A stretch of 64,000 nt of DNA from Fragum whitleyi (taxonomy: Eukaryota > Mollusca > Bivalvia > Cardiida > Cardiidae): the NCBI GenBank assembly GCA_948146395.1, contig OX411544.1:92801232-92865231 (forward strand), read 5' to 3'. Positions 1 to 11,508 of this stretch are shown one piece after another; position 1 is the first letter of the stretch, and each line of letters starts with the position of its first letter. Under the pieces are notes generated by a model. It was given only the letters and a program-made list of their open reading frames with translations. It had not been told where the DNA came from and did not search any database. Made by a program: the position numbers and the translations under genes.

Positions 1-465
1 CTTTAAGTTATTGACCAGGGTTTGACACTGGGAGTCCAGAGTTTGAGTCTCTTATTTGGGAGAAATAATAATTTCACCTTTTCTACAATTGCTTCTCCCA
101 TAAAAAGACTCCGTACTTGTAGCTAGTATCTCTAGATTTCTGCTGGACTCCTTTACTCTCAGAAGTTAGAGTCAAACTCTTATAGAAGTTTGTATTTCAT
201 TTCTGCTTTTGTATTATGACAAACTTTAGAATTTCTATATGTTTTGAGGATTTTGTATAAAATCTAGTGTATCTACTCTATCCAAAGATCAATATCTTTT
301 ATCAATTCAAAAACTCATGGAACATGTTATTAAAAAAAAAGAAGCTTTTTTGAGGCTTTTACTTTTGCACTATCAAGCACTTAATTGCAGCTGAGCATTG
401 GTACCCACAATATTTTATTGATATCTTTAGTTCTTTAAGATATTTTGTAAGGAAAATATTAATTA

Positions 466-720
466 TTATGCCCCAGCATTGAGAGATTGGGGGCATTTTG
501 CTTTACCTATTGTCCGTCTGTCTGTCAGTCAGTCAGCAAAATTTAACCCAAAACTGAACATTGCCAATTTCTTCAATGGCTATTCTAGATTTCCTGCTCA
601 TATTTGGTATGATGATAGATCTCAATGATGTGCATCTATAGATTCACACGTCATGGTCATGTGACTATGTCAAGGTCATCTGTCAAGGTCAAAGATTGAA
701 AGAATTACTGTTTGGGGTTA
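466..720 (+). repeat. 5' end of a Helentron-like repeat (family E)
   Basis: The stretch opens with a short imperfect hairpin of the form atgcccc...gggggcat, followed by a CTGTCTGTCAGTCAGT microsatellite and AAGGTCA-rich sequence. The same opening occurs at 52,264 (plus) and, reversed, at about 34,790. I cannot find its 3' hairpin end, so this copy looks truncated. The rest of 1-828 shows nothing I recognise. Confidence 0.5.
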
Positions 721-828
721 TTTTTGTTTCACAAACACGTCTTGCTTTATGTTGATATTTTGACAACCTTTGATTGTTCAGGAGCATTATGTTTATGAAA
801 TGTTATAGTTCGATGTTTTTTCTTGCAG

Positions 829-912
829 GAAGATCTATAGAGCAAATGTGACTGCCCATCAGATAGCTGCTTCACATCATGATTGGGATAGATCATCTTC
901 CAATGTAATCAA
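829..912 (+). CDS. Internal exon of an unrecognised gene
   Basis: An 84-nt exon sits between a strong acceptor (ttttttcttgcag, ending at 828) and a consensus donor (AA|GTAAGTG, at 913). Only one frame is open across it: the first base completes a codon, 27 codons follow, and two bases are carried over (phase 2 on both sides). The readable peptide contains IYRANVTAHQIAASHHDWD followed by a Ser-rich stretch. I do not recognise the family and assign no function. The exon lies upstream of a Helentron-like insertion (1,266-2,459), which would be intronic. The gene must start left of the window. Confidence 0.65.
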
Positions 913-1265
913 GTAAGTGTGAAATGAGCCAGCTTATGGTGAACTAGCCATAAACACAACAACAGCTCATGCAAGCAGCATGTGTTTGTTAGTGCATCTG
1001 TCTTTGCAAAAGATAGTCTGTTCAATTATGTGTACATTTATGGATGAATTTTGAAATAAATTGCCTCAATTTTTCTGCATCATAAGTAGATGTGCTGTTT
1101 TGGGGAAGAAATTTTCTGGTATCCCGAAGGTCAAGGTCACAGTCTAAGGTAAAGAGTTAAGTATAGCTTATGTGGACCATAACTCATACATTAAATGGAT
1201 GGATTTAGAATAGCTTGGCAAAATTGTTCTCCATCATGAGAATATGTGTCATTTGAACAGTTTTT

Positions 1266-2459
1266 AGCTCCACTGGCTGAAAGCCACTGGGGCTATTGTT
1301 ATGGCTTTGTGTCCGTCGTGCGTCTGTCCGTCCGTCCGTCCGTGCGTCCGGTCGTAAACTTTTTCTTTAAAAATCTTCTCCTCAGAAACTACTGGATGGA
1401 TTTCAACCAAACTTCACAGGAATGATCCTTGGGTGACCCTCTTTCAAAGTTGTTCAAGAAATTTTGATCCAATGAAAAACATGGATTTAATGGGAGTGGC
1501 TAATTTCCAAATATGGTAAAAAGTGACTTTTCTCAGGTTCTAATTGATGGATACCAATAAAATTTTACATGACTGATCCTTGGGTGACCCTTTATCATTC
1601 TACCAAAAATTATTTTGATCAGATGAAAAATATGCATTTTATGGGCGGAGGTCATTTCTCTATATGTTATATAGTGGAAACTTTGAAATTCATTTTCTCA
1701 GAAACTAACTGATAGATATCAACCAAATTTTACATGATTGATCCTTGGATGACCGTTTATCAGTCTACCAAAAATTAAAGTGATCAGATGAAAAATATGT
1801 ATTTTATGGGCGGAGGTCATTTCTCCATATATTATATAGTGGAAACTTTGAAAATCATTTTCTCAAAAACTAACTGATAGATATCAACCACATTTTACAT
1901 GAATGATCCTTGGGTGACCCTTTATCAGTCTACCAAAAATCATTGTGATCGAATGAAAAATGTGTATTTTATGAGCGGAGGTCATTTCTCTATTTGTTAT
2001 ATAGTGGAAACTTTGAAATTCATTTTCTCAGAATGTAAGTGATGGATATCAACCAAATTTCACAGGAATGATCCTTGAGTGATTCTTTATCAGTCTATTT
2101 AAAATTTTTGTGCTCAAAGGAAAAAAATGTATTTTATGGGCGGAGGTCATTTCTTTCTATGTTATATAGTGAAAACACTTTGAAAATCATTTTCTCAGAA
2201 TGTAATCGATGGATATCAATCAAACTTCATTAGTATGATCCTTTGGTGATCCATTATCATGCAGCCAAAAATTATCGTGATCGGATGAAAATTATGTCTT
2301 TTATTGCTGGAGGTCAATTCTCTATTTGTTATAATAGTGGAAACTTTGAAATTCATTTAAACATAAATAGAACCCAAAATATCTAAAAAATCTAGTCAAA
2401 ACTTTGATTTCAAGAATTTCAAGCCTGTGGAGCGACTCAAGCCATTCATGGCTTTCTAG
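1266..2459 (+). mobile_element. Helentron/HINE-like element, family A copy 1
   Basis: It starts TTTTT|AGCTCCACTGGCT and ends AGCCATTCATGGCTTTCTAG|TTTT. The 5' GCTCCACTGGCT and the 3' AGCCTGTGGAGC are subterminal inverted repeats. The 3' end has a hairpin (AGCCAT/ATGGCT) followed by CTAG, with T's on both flanks. A CCGTCCGTCCGTC microsatellite lies near the 5' end, and the body holds about five units of roughly 165 bp. This layout matches non-autonomous Helentrons (HINEs). No Rep/helicase coding is visible. A second copy is at 5,447-6,662. Confidence 0.65.
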
Positions 2460-2699
2460 TTTTCAGATAGCTCCTTTATAAAGGTCAAAACTCAAGGTCA
2501 AACCATTGAATTGGGCTTGTCCGGATTAATGGTAAATTTTTTTCAACCTTTCACAATCACCGAGTTTACCTAGTTCTATGGATTTAAGCAGAGATTTTGT
2601 GTGCAAATTTTATTTTAACCCTTTGTTTTGGGTTCTTGTTTGAATTGTCTGACTGAGAGAATTCGAATGAGTTCCTGTAAGTTATAACATAGGGGTCAT

Positions 2700-3400
2700 T
2701 TGAAAAACAGATTTTAAGCTCCACTTAATCAAACTTTACAGGAATGATCCTTGGATGACCCTCTTTCAAACTTTTTCAAAGATTTTTTTATCCAGTGAAA
2801 GCATATCAAGCTGTAACTTGGAAGGGATGTTCCTTGGGTGAAGCCAGACCATAGTTATTAAAATGATTTAATTTCATCAAAATCTCTGGTTTCTATGGTT
2901 ACAGAAGACAGAAAATTGCCGAAAATCCTAGAAAAAATTATTTTCCTCGCAAACCCCTGAGTCAATCAAGTTAAAACTTGATATAGATGGTCTTTGGGTG
3001 AAGCTATACCAAATGTGTTATAGGAATTTGATTTCATCATAAGCTCTGGTTTCCATGATAACATAAAGACGGAAAACTACCTACATCTAAGGAAAGTTTT
3101 TCTTCTCCAAAACCACACAACCAATCAAGCTGAAACTTGTCAAGGATATTCCTTGGGTAAATTTCTACTTAAGTGGTTAAAGAATTTCATCTCTTCAAAA
3201 AGTTTGGTTTCCATGGTAATTGGAGAAAGAAATTGCTGAAAATCTTTGAAAAATTCTTCTCCTCCTAAACCTCTTGGCCAATCAATCTGAAACTTGGCAG
3301 GGATATTCCTTGGGTAAACCTTTACTAAAGTTGTCTAAAGAATCCACTTCTATTAATAACACTGGTTGCCATTGTAACAGACAGGTTGAACATGGTTGAA
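2700..3400 (+). repeat. Degenerate tandem repeat, about 150-bp unit
   Basis: Four or so diverged units carry the recurring words 'aatcaagctgaaacttg', 'tccttgggt' and 'ctggtttccatggtaac'. It has the character of the tandem bodies of the Helentron-like elements nearby, but I see no clear element ends here. Confidence 0.5.
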
Positions 3401-3661
3401 AAAGTATGAGTTGACTTACTCAGACTAGTGATAAAGGAGCATCATGGGCTGCTTGTAAGGTTCCTCTCTTCAATCTGCATGTTTTTAAGGTCAAGTTCAT
3501 CTGACAACATTAAGATCATTTATCAAAGTCAACTTCTGAAAAGTTACTTTAAAATTATAAAAAGTGTTCCGAAACACATCTTAGTCAAACTGTATTTGAA
3601 GCTAGAATCTCAGAAGTTATGTTCAGTTCCAAGATTTCATCACCACCTTTTCCCTTTTCAG

Positions 3662-3683
3662 AAATACCAAACAGCCTGAGTAA
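3662..3683 (+). CDS. Possible last coding exon of the plus-strand gene
   Basis: A long pyrimidine tract ending in cccttttcag (to 3,661) precedes a short sequence. If it is joined in phase 2 to the exon at 829-912, it reads KNTKQPE and then TAA (3,681-3,683). Support is the acceptor and the phase match only. I see no AATAAA close behind. Other exons could lie between. Confidence 0.3.
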
Positions 3684-4084
3684 CAGAGATTTTACTAGTT
3701 GGTGTCAAGGTTGATTTCACAAAGTGGCTTTAAGACATTTTCATTAATATTGATGTGATTCATTCCATAAACTACAATAATAGGTTATTTTAGTAATTTT
3801 AGCTTGAATCTTCAGTAGAAAGCATACAGAGTATGCCTAGATCAGACTTAACATCTGTGCAGCCTGATATCAAGTCTTTACTTTCTGTCAAAGGAACATC
3901 TCATGAACAGCAGGATAACGTAAATGGAGTGAGGATGTTATTTTATGGGCCATTTAATTGTTAGTGGTAAAAAGAAGGCATTGGGCTTGTATGTTTGATA
4001 CAAAAACTTGTGTTTGATAATTTCTTTATAATACACATCAGGGATGTGAAAATACATATTTCCTCCACTTGCCCATGGACTAGT

Positions 4085-4400
4085 AAATATATAATACATA
4101 CTTAGTGTTTTGTTTGAAAAAAAAATCAAGGTTGGGGGAATTGATAATTGTCCAGGCTCTGCCAAGACAATTATCGATTCCCACAACCAAGTTACATACA
4201 ATACACTTAGTATGTATTATATTTATTTTATAATCTATTTGCCTTGTTTTCGTCAATGATTCTAAATGAAGTGCAGGTTTCAAAAAATAATTGCATTATG
4301 TCATTGTTCTAAAAATAGCCATGTGATATCATAGAAGATATCATATGGGATGTTATCACTCGGATAATTGTATAATTATAAGATAAAACATGATTTTCTA
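4085..4400 (+). mobile_element. Palindromic element M1, copy 1
   Basis: A long imperfect palindrome (tatataatacatacttag arms around 'aattgataattgtccaggctctgcc') is followed by a conserved tail ending 'ataattgtataattataagata'. Two further copies lie at 30,025-30,365 and 62,740-63,066 with the same arm, centre and tail order. No coding capacity. Confidence 0.7.
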
Positions 4401-4580
4401 CTTATCCAGGATCAAAATCTTCTTGAAGGCTAAAAATAGAATAGATGAAAAGTTGAGAATACATGTTTTTAAACATGTTTTATGGAAACCAGTATTTTCT
4501 TCATTAAAAGCATTGTATTCTAGCTATCCTTTCATACAAACTTTAGGCTAAATAATCTGTTAGATGTAATAAGTACTCAC

Positions 4581-4680
4581 AAAGACTTGCCCTTTCATGT
4601 CATTGTCCACAGACAAATGGCCTGGATAAATGTACTTGCCTGCAGGAATCGGACATGTTGGATATTTGAATTTCTCGCCC
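4581..4680 (-). CDS. Exon of a possible GM2-activator-like protein
   Basis: A 100-nt exon lies between acceptor tttgtttag and donor GTGAGTAC. It enters with one base and then has 33 open codons (phase 2 to 0). The peptide contains KYPTCPIPAGKYIYPG. The pattern Cys-Pro-x-x-x-Gly-x-Tyr is reminiscent of the strand after a conserved cysteine in GM2 activator / ML-type lipid-binding proteins. That is a resemblance by eye only. If the donor is not used, the frame runs six more codons to TAA at 4,560-4,562. No neighbouring exons were found with confidence. Confidence 0.4.
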
Positions 4681-4784
4681 CTAAACAAGATGTGACATGG
4701 ATGACAAACTGAAACATTTATTTGTTCTGGTCACACTCTGATATGTGACCTGTCTCATGAAAAAGGACCACTTGGGAAATTCAT

Positions 4785-5022
4785 ATGAGCCTGTGAGTGA
4801 TATTTCCAACAAATCGACAGCTTGAGGTACTAACATTAAGAAGCCCAGACAGTTACACAGTGTAATTAGAAGTTTGCCTTACTGTCTAAAGATACTTTGC
4901 TACCTTATTTAACTACAAATCATATAGTGAAGACTCTGGTCAGACTTTGCAGATGCAAACACTGGCCAGAGTCTTTGCTTTGTGCACACATGAAATTGTT
5001 GGAAATGTCATGCACAGGCTTG
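4785..5022 (+). mobile_element. TIR element M2, copy 1
   Basis: The ends are inverted repeats (gagcctgtgagtgatatttcc and ttggaaatgtcatgcacaggct). An inner palindrome is built around 'agactctggtcag...ctggccagagtct'. Other copies: 21,092-21,349, 22,619-22,843 and 56,182-56,420. Short and non-coding, so MITE-like. Confidence 0.7.
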
Positions 5023-5446
5023 TATAATAAATATTTGTAAAAAAGAAGGGTTTGAGTACAGGTCAACAAGGGATCACATTTCAAAAGTGACCTGTCTTTT
5101 ACATGAAGGTAGATTGATAATTCTAGAGAAATGAGCAAAAAGTTTACTCTCAAGTCAGCTTGCACATTTGCCTTGAAACTTTATGCTCCACCCAGATGGT
5201 CCTTTTTTATGTGATGGGTGTTATAAAATAATCATGAAAACGTCTTTCAATTTATTAGATATTACCATGAAACTCTTTTAGATTGAAATCAAATGTAGAA
5301 TGTTAAATATTATTATTTTATTGTGTGTGTGTTAAATTTCGAGAGTTTGTGTATTTTTTGTCCTAAACATTTTACCCTAAGTATTACCTTTTGATTTTTG
5401 TTTCTTAGACCTTCTTTTATGCCCCTTCTCCAAAAAACCTATTTTT

Positions 5447-6662
5447 AGCTCCACTGGCTGAAAGCCATTGGGGCTATTGTCATGGCGTTGTGTCCGTCGT
5501 GCGTCCGTCCATACGTGCGTCCGTGCAACCGAGGGTAATCTTATTCTTTAAAAATCTTCTCCTCAGAAACTACTGGATGGATTTCAACCAAACTTCACAG
5601 GAATGATCCTTGGGTGACCCTCTTTCAAAGTTGTTCAAGAAATTGTGATCCAATGAAAAACATGGATTTAATGGGCGTAGCTAATTTCCAAATATGGTAA
5701 AAAGTGACTTTTCTCGGGTTTTAATAAATGGATACCAATTAAATTTAATATAACTGATCTTTGGGTGACCCTTTATCAGTCTACCAAAAATTATTGTAAT
5801 TAGACGAAAAATATGTATTTTATGGGCGGAGGTCATTTCTCTATATGTTATATAGTGGAAACTTTGAAAATCATTTTCTCAGAAACTAACTGATATATAT
5901 CAACCGAATTTCACATGAATGATCCTTGGGTGACCCTTTATCAGTCTACCAAAAATTATTGTAATCAGATGAAAAATATGTATTTTATGGGCGGAGGTCA
6001 TTTCTCTATATGTTATATAGTGGAAACTTTGAAAATCATTTTCACAGAAACTAACAGATAGATATCAACCAAATTTTATATGAATACTCCTTGGGTAACC
6101 CTTTATCTGTCTACCAAAAATTATTGTGATCTGATGAAAAATATGTATTTTATGGGTGGAGGTCATTTCTCTATATGATATAAAGTGGAAATTTAAAAAT
6201 AATTTTCTCAGAATGTATAATTTTCTCAGAATGTAAGTGATGGATACCAACCAAATTTCACTGGAATGATCCTTGAGTAATTCTTTATCAATCAACCTAA
6301 AATTATTGTGATTGGATGAAAAGTATGTCTTTTATGGGCGGAGGTCATTTCTCTATATGTTATTTAGTGCAAAATTTGAAAATCATTTTCTCTGAATGTA
6401 ACAGATAGATATCAATCAAACTTCATTAGTATTATCCTTGGGTGATCCATTATCATGCAGCCAAAAATTATTGTCATTGGATGAAAAATATGTCTTTTAT
6501 GGGCGGAGGTCATTTCTCTATGTGTTATAATATTGGAAACTTTGAAAATCATTTCAACATCAGTAGAACCCAAAATATCTAAAAACTCTAGTCAAAACTT
6601 AGATTTGCTATTACAAGAATTTTAAGCCTGTGGAGCGACTCAAGCCATTCATGGCTTTCTAG
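5447..6662 (+). mobile_element. Helentron/HINE-like element, family A copy 2
   Basis: Same borders as the copy at 1,266: TTTTT|AGCTCCACTGGCT at the 5' end, GTCCGTCC-type microsatellite, tandem units with 'atgggcggaggtcatttctc', then AGCCTGTGGAGC, hairpin and CTAG|TTTC. The tandem units resemble those of copy 1 closely, so the two probably derive from one source. Confidence 0.65.
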
Positions 6663-9480
6663 TTTCATATTGCTTTATCATTGTCTGTCATTCAACAGAC
6701 TTTTTATCAAACAAAAACATTTCTTCTATGCTTTCTAAGCTATAAAGTTCCAGTATTGTTTTCATTGTATCTGTCATTGATAAGTTATCATCAGTTAAAT
6801 TCAAGGTCAAGTGTTGTATTTTGTAGCAATAAGTTTTTCAGAAGAATACTTGGAGTTGTGTAATAGTGTTCATCTGAATTAAGACAATTGATGAAACATT
6901 GAATTTTGTATGAGCATATATTGTATATATTATCTATAAAACCATTGATCTTGTCCTTTGGAATTAATTTTTAATCATTTCTTGTTTCACCCTTGCAGAC
7001 TTTACCTCATTATATCTTTGAAATATAGACATATTTGTCAGAAATACAAAAATATTTCAAGTACATTGTTACTATCATAATACACTTTTCTGAGGGTCAT
7101 TGAAATCATTTATTTGCTTGAAATTGTGTATATAGTCGGATAATAGTATGTTTATAAATTATGGAACTTCACATGGCCAGTCTAATTGTTGCTCAATATT
7201 TCCAAATAAACTCAATCATAAAGGTTTTATACTGTTTTACAAAATTCAACACAAAATATTGAATTAAGTTATAAAGCTAACTTCTTTTACACAGGTTTCA
7301 TTTCTTGGAATTATGTTTGAAAAAAATGATATGGGTAAAATTGGTAGACTTTGCTGAATGTATTTTATTTTATAGTCCTTTTATAATTCTAGAAAAAAAA
7401 ACTGTTTTTCAATTTATGTTCATGAGCAAGGACTGAAGTTTTGCCATGTAAGCAGCATTTATATAATTACCATGAGAAACGGCTTTTTCACCATTTTTCT
7501 GTGCCAGGGTTCAGTGCAAGATTGTTAAGTGTATATTCAATGTATATACACTTAACAGTCTTACACTGAACCCTTGTTATGTGAGGAGGCCATAGTTGCC
7601 ATTAAAACAAGTCAGTGTACATGCATTGGTCTGCCAATCAAATTTTGTTTGGACAATTATGCCTACATTTATGGATAGATATAAAATAAATTGGCACAAT
7701 TCAACTACATCATGAATGGATGTGCCATTTAACCCTTTGCTGTTTAATCCCTGCTTTTTACGTGCCTGTGATTTTATGATTGAGAAAACATTGTGAAAAA
7801 AGAAGAAATTGCTTCTGACAAGCAATTTCTTCTTTTTCCACACTATTTTCTACCCTACAGAATGGATATTTTTTAAATCTAATCCATTTTAAATTTTCGT
7901 CTGCATAACCTTTGAATTGAACAGGTCCAAAATTTTGTAAATCAGGAAAGGGTTAAAAGAATTTTTTTGGTAACCATATTACCTCTAATAATAGCACCTT
8001 CCCTAATAGGAGTGCCCCTACTTTTTTTAACTAAGGAAATTCACTTCAAATACCTAAATTTTAGGTACTTTTTGAGACTTCTTTTCTAATTTGAGTTGAA
8101 TTTCCTCAAAACAATCATTTATATGTTAAAAAAAAAACAAAAATAAAAGACATGGATTTTAATGATTTTTTAAATCAGAAAGTGTATACTAACAAAAAGC
8201 TCTCTGACCATGATTCAAACTGTTCCCGAGAGCGTTTGTTTGGAGAAATACATTTATCAAGGTCACAGCTCAAGTTCAAATCTTTGCAGAGTGACCAGCC
8301 CTCAGTTCATGATGAAAACATTTGAGAAAAGCTTCTCGTGCAGTCGGGTACAATTTCTGAATGTGAGCAAACATTTTGCCTCTTGAGACCAGGCAGTTGT
8401 TCTAGGACAATCATTTAGTTCTTTTTGATAGATTTTGGAAAAAAAATGTTTTGTATAGATATTTTCATTTGTAAGCATTTCTTAGTTGAACTTTTTAAAT
8501 GAAAAATGATATATCCATGTAAAAGAAAATCATGTTAGAAATTCTTTAATCAAATATTGAGTAAAGGGATCAGATCAGGCTCATATTTCAAATAATTATC
8601 GTTAAATGTACACATGGAGGGTCAGTGTAACATATTGTGGCTATAAATATATAGAAGTTTACAAAAATGTTGCCCTGACCTTGATAGAGGAATGAAGAAT
8701 TTTAATGTGTATGGCTCCAAACCCAACCCTTGGTGGTTATATGGATTACACATCAGGAATAATGAGGGTGCAGCCATGAAAGAGCATTATTTCACATTTA
8801 GGTGTACAAGGCGCCACATACATAAGATGTCATCAAGGACAACAAAATTAACAACAGATTAAAACTTGGCATATTATAATTTGATGACAATTTTGGCATA
8901 TTATAATTTGATGACAAAATGCAGTGATTAACTGCATTTTGTCACCAAATTATTTTATTTCAAAAAGATCTCTATAGTCTATTGGAAAGCTATATGAAAA
9001 GGGTTTCTTCATGAGCAATGACCTAAGAATCGCAAGAAGCAGAATCAAATTGAAATTGACCAAAAAAACTACACTTGTATATGGCATGATTTTCAGTTTA
9101 GGTAAAAGTCTCACTGATTTTCTAATTAACATGGATCAAGTTTTTGCAGATTCTATTTCAAAGAATTGTAAATAAGAGATATTTTATGAAAACAAATGAC
9201 ATGCATTATTTTTAAGCTCAACAAATCTATATATCAAAATAATAGCTTTCATCTGAAAATTTCCTTTTCTCACAGGTTGATTTCAAGAAAGCATTTAAAA
9301 GAAAAAATTTCAATTGATTATGTATGTAAATAAAAGGTGGAAGTGTTAAATGTAAATAAAGATTTTAAGTTTTCTTGGGATATTCTCTTTTAATAGCTTA
9401 CCGTTTGTGATCACCTTTTGTCAGTTGTGCGTCACCTGTCAGAAGTCATCAACAATTCTTTAAACATCTTTTCATCAGTA
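6663..9480. other. Non-coding stretch with a few inverted repeats
   Basis: No exon with convincing splice borders was found on either strand. It holds the palindrome at 7,507-7,575 and an inverted repeat at about 8,880-8,945 ('aatttgatgacaaaatgcag' against 'ctgcattttgtcaccaaatt'). Confidence 0.5.
7507..7575. repeat. Long imperfect palindrome
   Basis: The left arm begins agggttcagtgcaagattgt and the right arm ends with its near-complement, closing on taagtgtatattcaatgtatatacactta. It would form a stable hairpin of about 30 bp per arm. Probably a small MITE; no other copy seen here. Confidence 0.7.
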
Positions 9481-9489
9481 GCGGATGGG

Positions 9490-10400
9490 TGGATTTTAAA
9501 CAAACTTGGCAGAAATGATCCTTGGGTGACCCTTCTCAAATTTTTTTTTTGCAATTTTGATTGACCCCCAAATTTGGGCGTGACTGGGCAGAGCATGCTT
9601 TGAGGCTGAAATGTTCAAACATCTCCTCAGTAACCAAATGGCAGTTTTCAACCAAACTTCGCAGAACTGTACCTTGGGTGACACCGCCACCATAGCGCAG
9701 TTGGTTAGGCATAATCTGGAAGTCGTGGATTCAATCCTTGGTGGCGGCAAATATCCTTTCTGATGTTTGTCTCTCACCAATTGGTAGATAATTGTAAACC
9801 TATGTGAGATAGCAGTCAGAGGCTAGGAAAGGGTGTAATGGTAGTACAGGTGAAAGAAATACCGGGTATCCATTGTTAGGTGCTCTGGCTGCCACGATAT
9901 AACTGCAAAATTGTTGAATGCAGCGTAAAACCAATTCAAACAAACAAAACCTTGGGTGACCCTTCTCAAAACTTGTTTGTGAAAATTTGTTTGACACCCA
10001 AATATGGGTGTTTTGCTTGACACCCAAATATGGGTGTGGCAGGGCCGGGGTTTGTTTGATTGACACCTAAACATGGGAGTGGCAGGACAGAGGCTTGTTT
10101 TTAGCCTGAAATCTTCTCATTAAATAATGAACTTGAACTTGGCAAAAATCTTCCTTGGATGACCTTCCTCAAAACTTTTTCCAGAAATTTTGTTTGACCC
10201 CCAAAATATTTGCATGGAAGGGCTTGTTTTGAGCCCATAACCTTTAAGCATCTCCTCAGTAACCGATGGGCGGATTTCAACCAAACTTGGCATAGTTGTT
10301 CATTGGGTGACTCTTCTCAAAACTTGTGTACGAAATTTTGATTGAACCCAAAATATTGGTGTGGAAGGTTGGGGTGGGGGAAGGGGGGGGGGGGGGGCAG
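9490..10400 (+). repeat. Degenerate tandem repeat interrupted by a SINE
   Basis: Units of roughly 155-180 bp carry 'aaccaaacttggcagaa', 'ccttgggtgacccttctc' and 'gacacccaaatatgggtg'. The block ends in a G-rich tract with 15 consecutive G at 10,383-10,397. A SINE (9,683-9,948) is inserted within one unit. Confidence 0.6.
9683..9948 (+). mobile_element. tRNA-derived SINE with target-site duplication
   Basis: The head looks like a tRNA gene: an A-box-like tagcgcagttggttagg and a B-box-like ggattcaatcc, closed by ccgccacc/ggtggcgg. The tail ends gcgtaaaaccaattcaaac and AAAC repeats. It is flanked by a perfect 12-bp duplication, ACCTTGGGTGAC, at 9,671-9,682 and 9,949-9,960, which matches LINE-mediated insertion. 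The head differs from an intact tRNA (no clean anticodon stem), so I call a SINE rather than a tRNA gene. Confidence 0.85.
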
Positions 10401-10642
10401 TTTCAAGTGTTGCATCCAGGCCGCCTGATTGCACAATTCCCTGGTTTCTTTTTGCAGTGACACAAGTTTTCATTTTTGTTGGTAAGCAAAAAACTTTCCT
10501 ACTCCTGCAAAATTGATAAAAATTGTGAGGGTGGAAGAAAAATGATAAATGACTAACGTCAAGAAGAGAAACTTAACGGTTTCACACTCCTTATAAATAG
10601 CTTTGATGGTCATATTCTAAGTCATGACCATGATATGTTATT

Positions 10643-11482
10643 ATACCCCCCACCTACAAAGTAGAGGGGGGTATATTGGTTTCACCATGTCTGTCTGTCT
10701 GTCCATCCGTCCGTCCGTCCGTCCGTAGACCTTTTCGTTTCCGGACTCTAACTGGAGAACAAAATGACCTACAATCATGAAACTTTATACAAATGTTCCT
10801 TATGACCCAAGGAAGTGCCCTATTGTTTTTGGGTCATATAGGTCAAAGGTCAAGGTCACAGTCAGCCTTTGTTCAATTTTCGTTTCCGGACTCTAACTCA
10901 AGAACCAAGTGGCCTACAATCATGAAACTTTATACAAATGTTCCTTATGACCCAAGGAAGTGCCCTATTGTTTTTGGGTTACAAAGGTCAAAGGTCAAGG
11001 TCACAGTAAATTTTCGTTCAATTTTTGTTTCCGGACTTTAACTCAAGAACCAAGTGACCTACATGCATGAAACTTTATGCAAATGTTGCTTATGATCCAA
11101 GGAAGTGCCCTCTTGTTTTTGGGTTACATAGGTCAAAGGTCAAGGTCACAGTAAATTTTCGTTCAATTTTCGTTTCCGGACTCTAACTGGAGAACCAAGT
11201 GACCTACATGCATGAAACTTTATGCAAATGTTGCTTATGATCCAAGGAAGTGCCCTATTGTTTTTAGGTCATATAGGTCAAAGGTCAAGGTCACAGTCAA
11301 TTTTTGTTCAATTTTCATTTCTGGACTCTTAACTCAAAAACCAAGCGACCTAGAATCATGAAACTTCATGCAAATGCTACATATGGCCTCTATATTAGTT
11401 ACAAACACATCCTGCACTAATAACACTTACATTCTGACAAAGCGCTTGTGGGGGGTATTAGTCCGCTCTGCGACAGTTCTAG
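10643..11482 (+). mobile_element. Helentron/HINE-like element, family B copy 1
   Basis: The 5' taccccccac and 3' gtggggggta form subterminal inverted repeats. A CTGTCCATCCGTCCGTCC microsatellite follows the 5' end. The body is an exact 145-bp tandem repeat ('ccggactctaac' at 10,741, 10,886, 11,031, 11,176 and 11,321). The 3' end has a small hairpin around gtccgctctgcgac and then TTCTAG|TTT. Related copies, both reversed, are at 16,097-17,398 and 34,029-34,325. Confidence 0.7.
10840..11293 (+). promoter_or_regulatory. Four DR1-type nuclear-receptor half-site clusters
   Basis: The word AGGTCAAAGGTCAAGGTCA occurs at 10,840, 10,985, 11,130 and 11,275, once per 145-bp unit. AGGTCA-N1-AGGTCA is the DR1 site bound by RXR, HNF4 and COUP-TF type receptors. 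The motif is plain in the sequence; that it binds anything here is inference. Confidence 0.4.
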
Positions 11483-11508
11483 TTTAAACTGGTACCTGGT
11501 TTCTTGGC

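Noticed and set aside
3428..3679. 83-codon plus-strand open frame
   Set aside because: It begins in a degenerate tandem repeat and shows no motif; only the small terminal piece after the acceptor at 3,661 is kept as a weak exon candidate.
9683..9755. Possible tRNA gene
   Set aside because: The boxes are tRNA-like but a proper anticodon arm is lacking, and a 266-bp body with target duplication marks a SINE.
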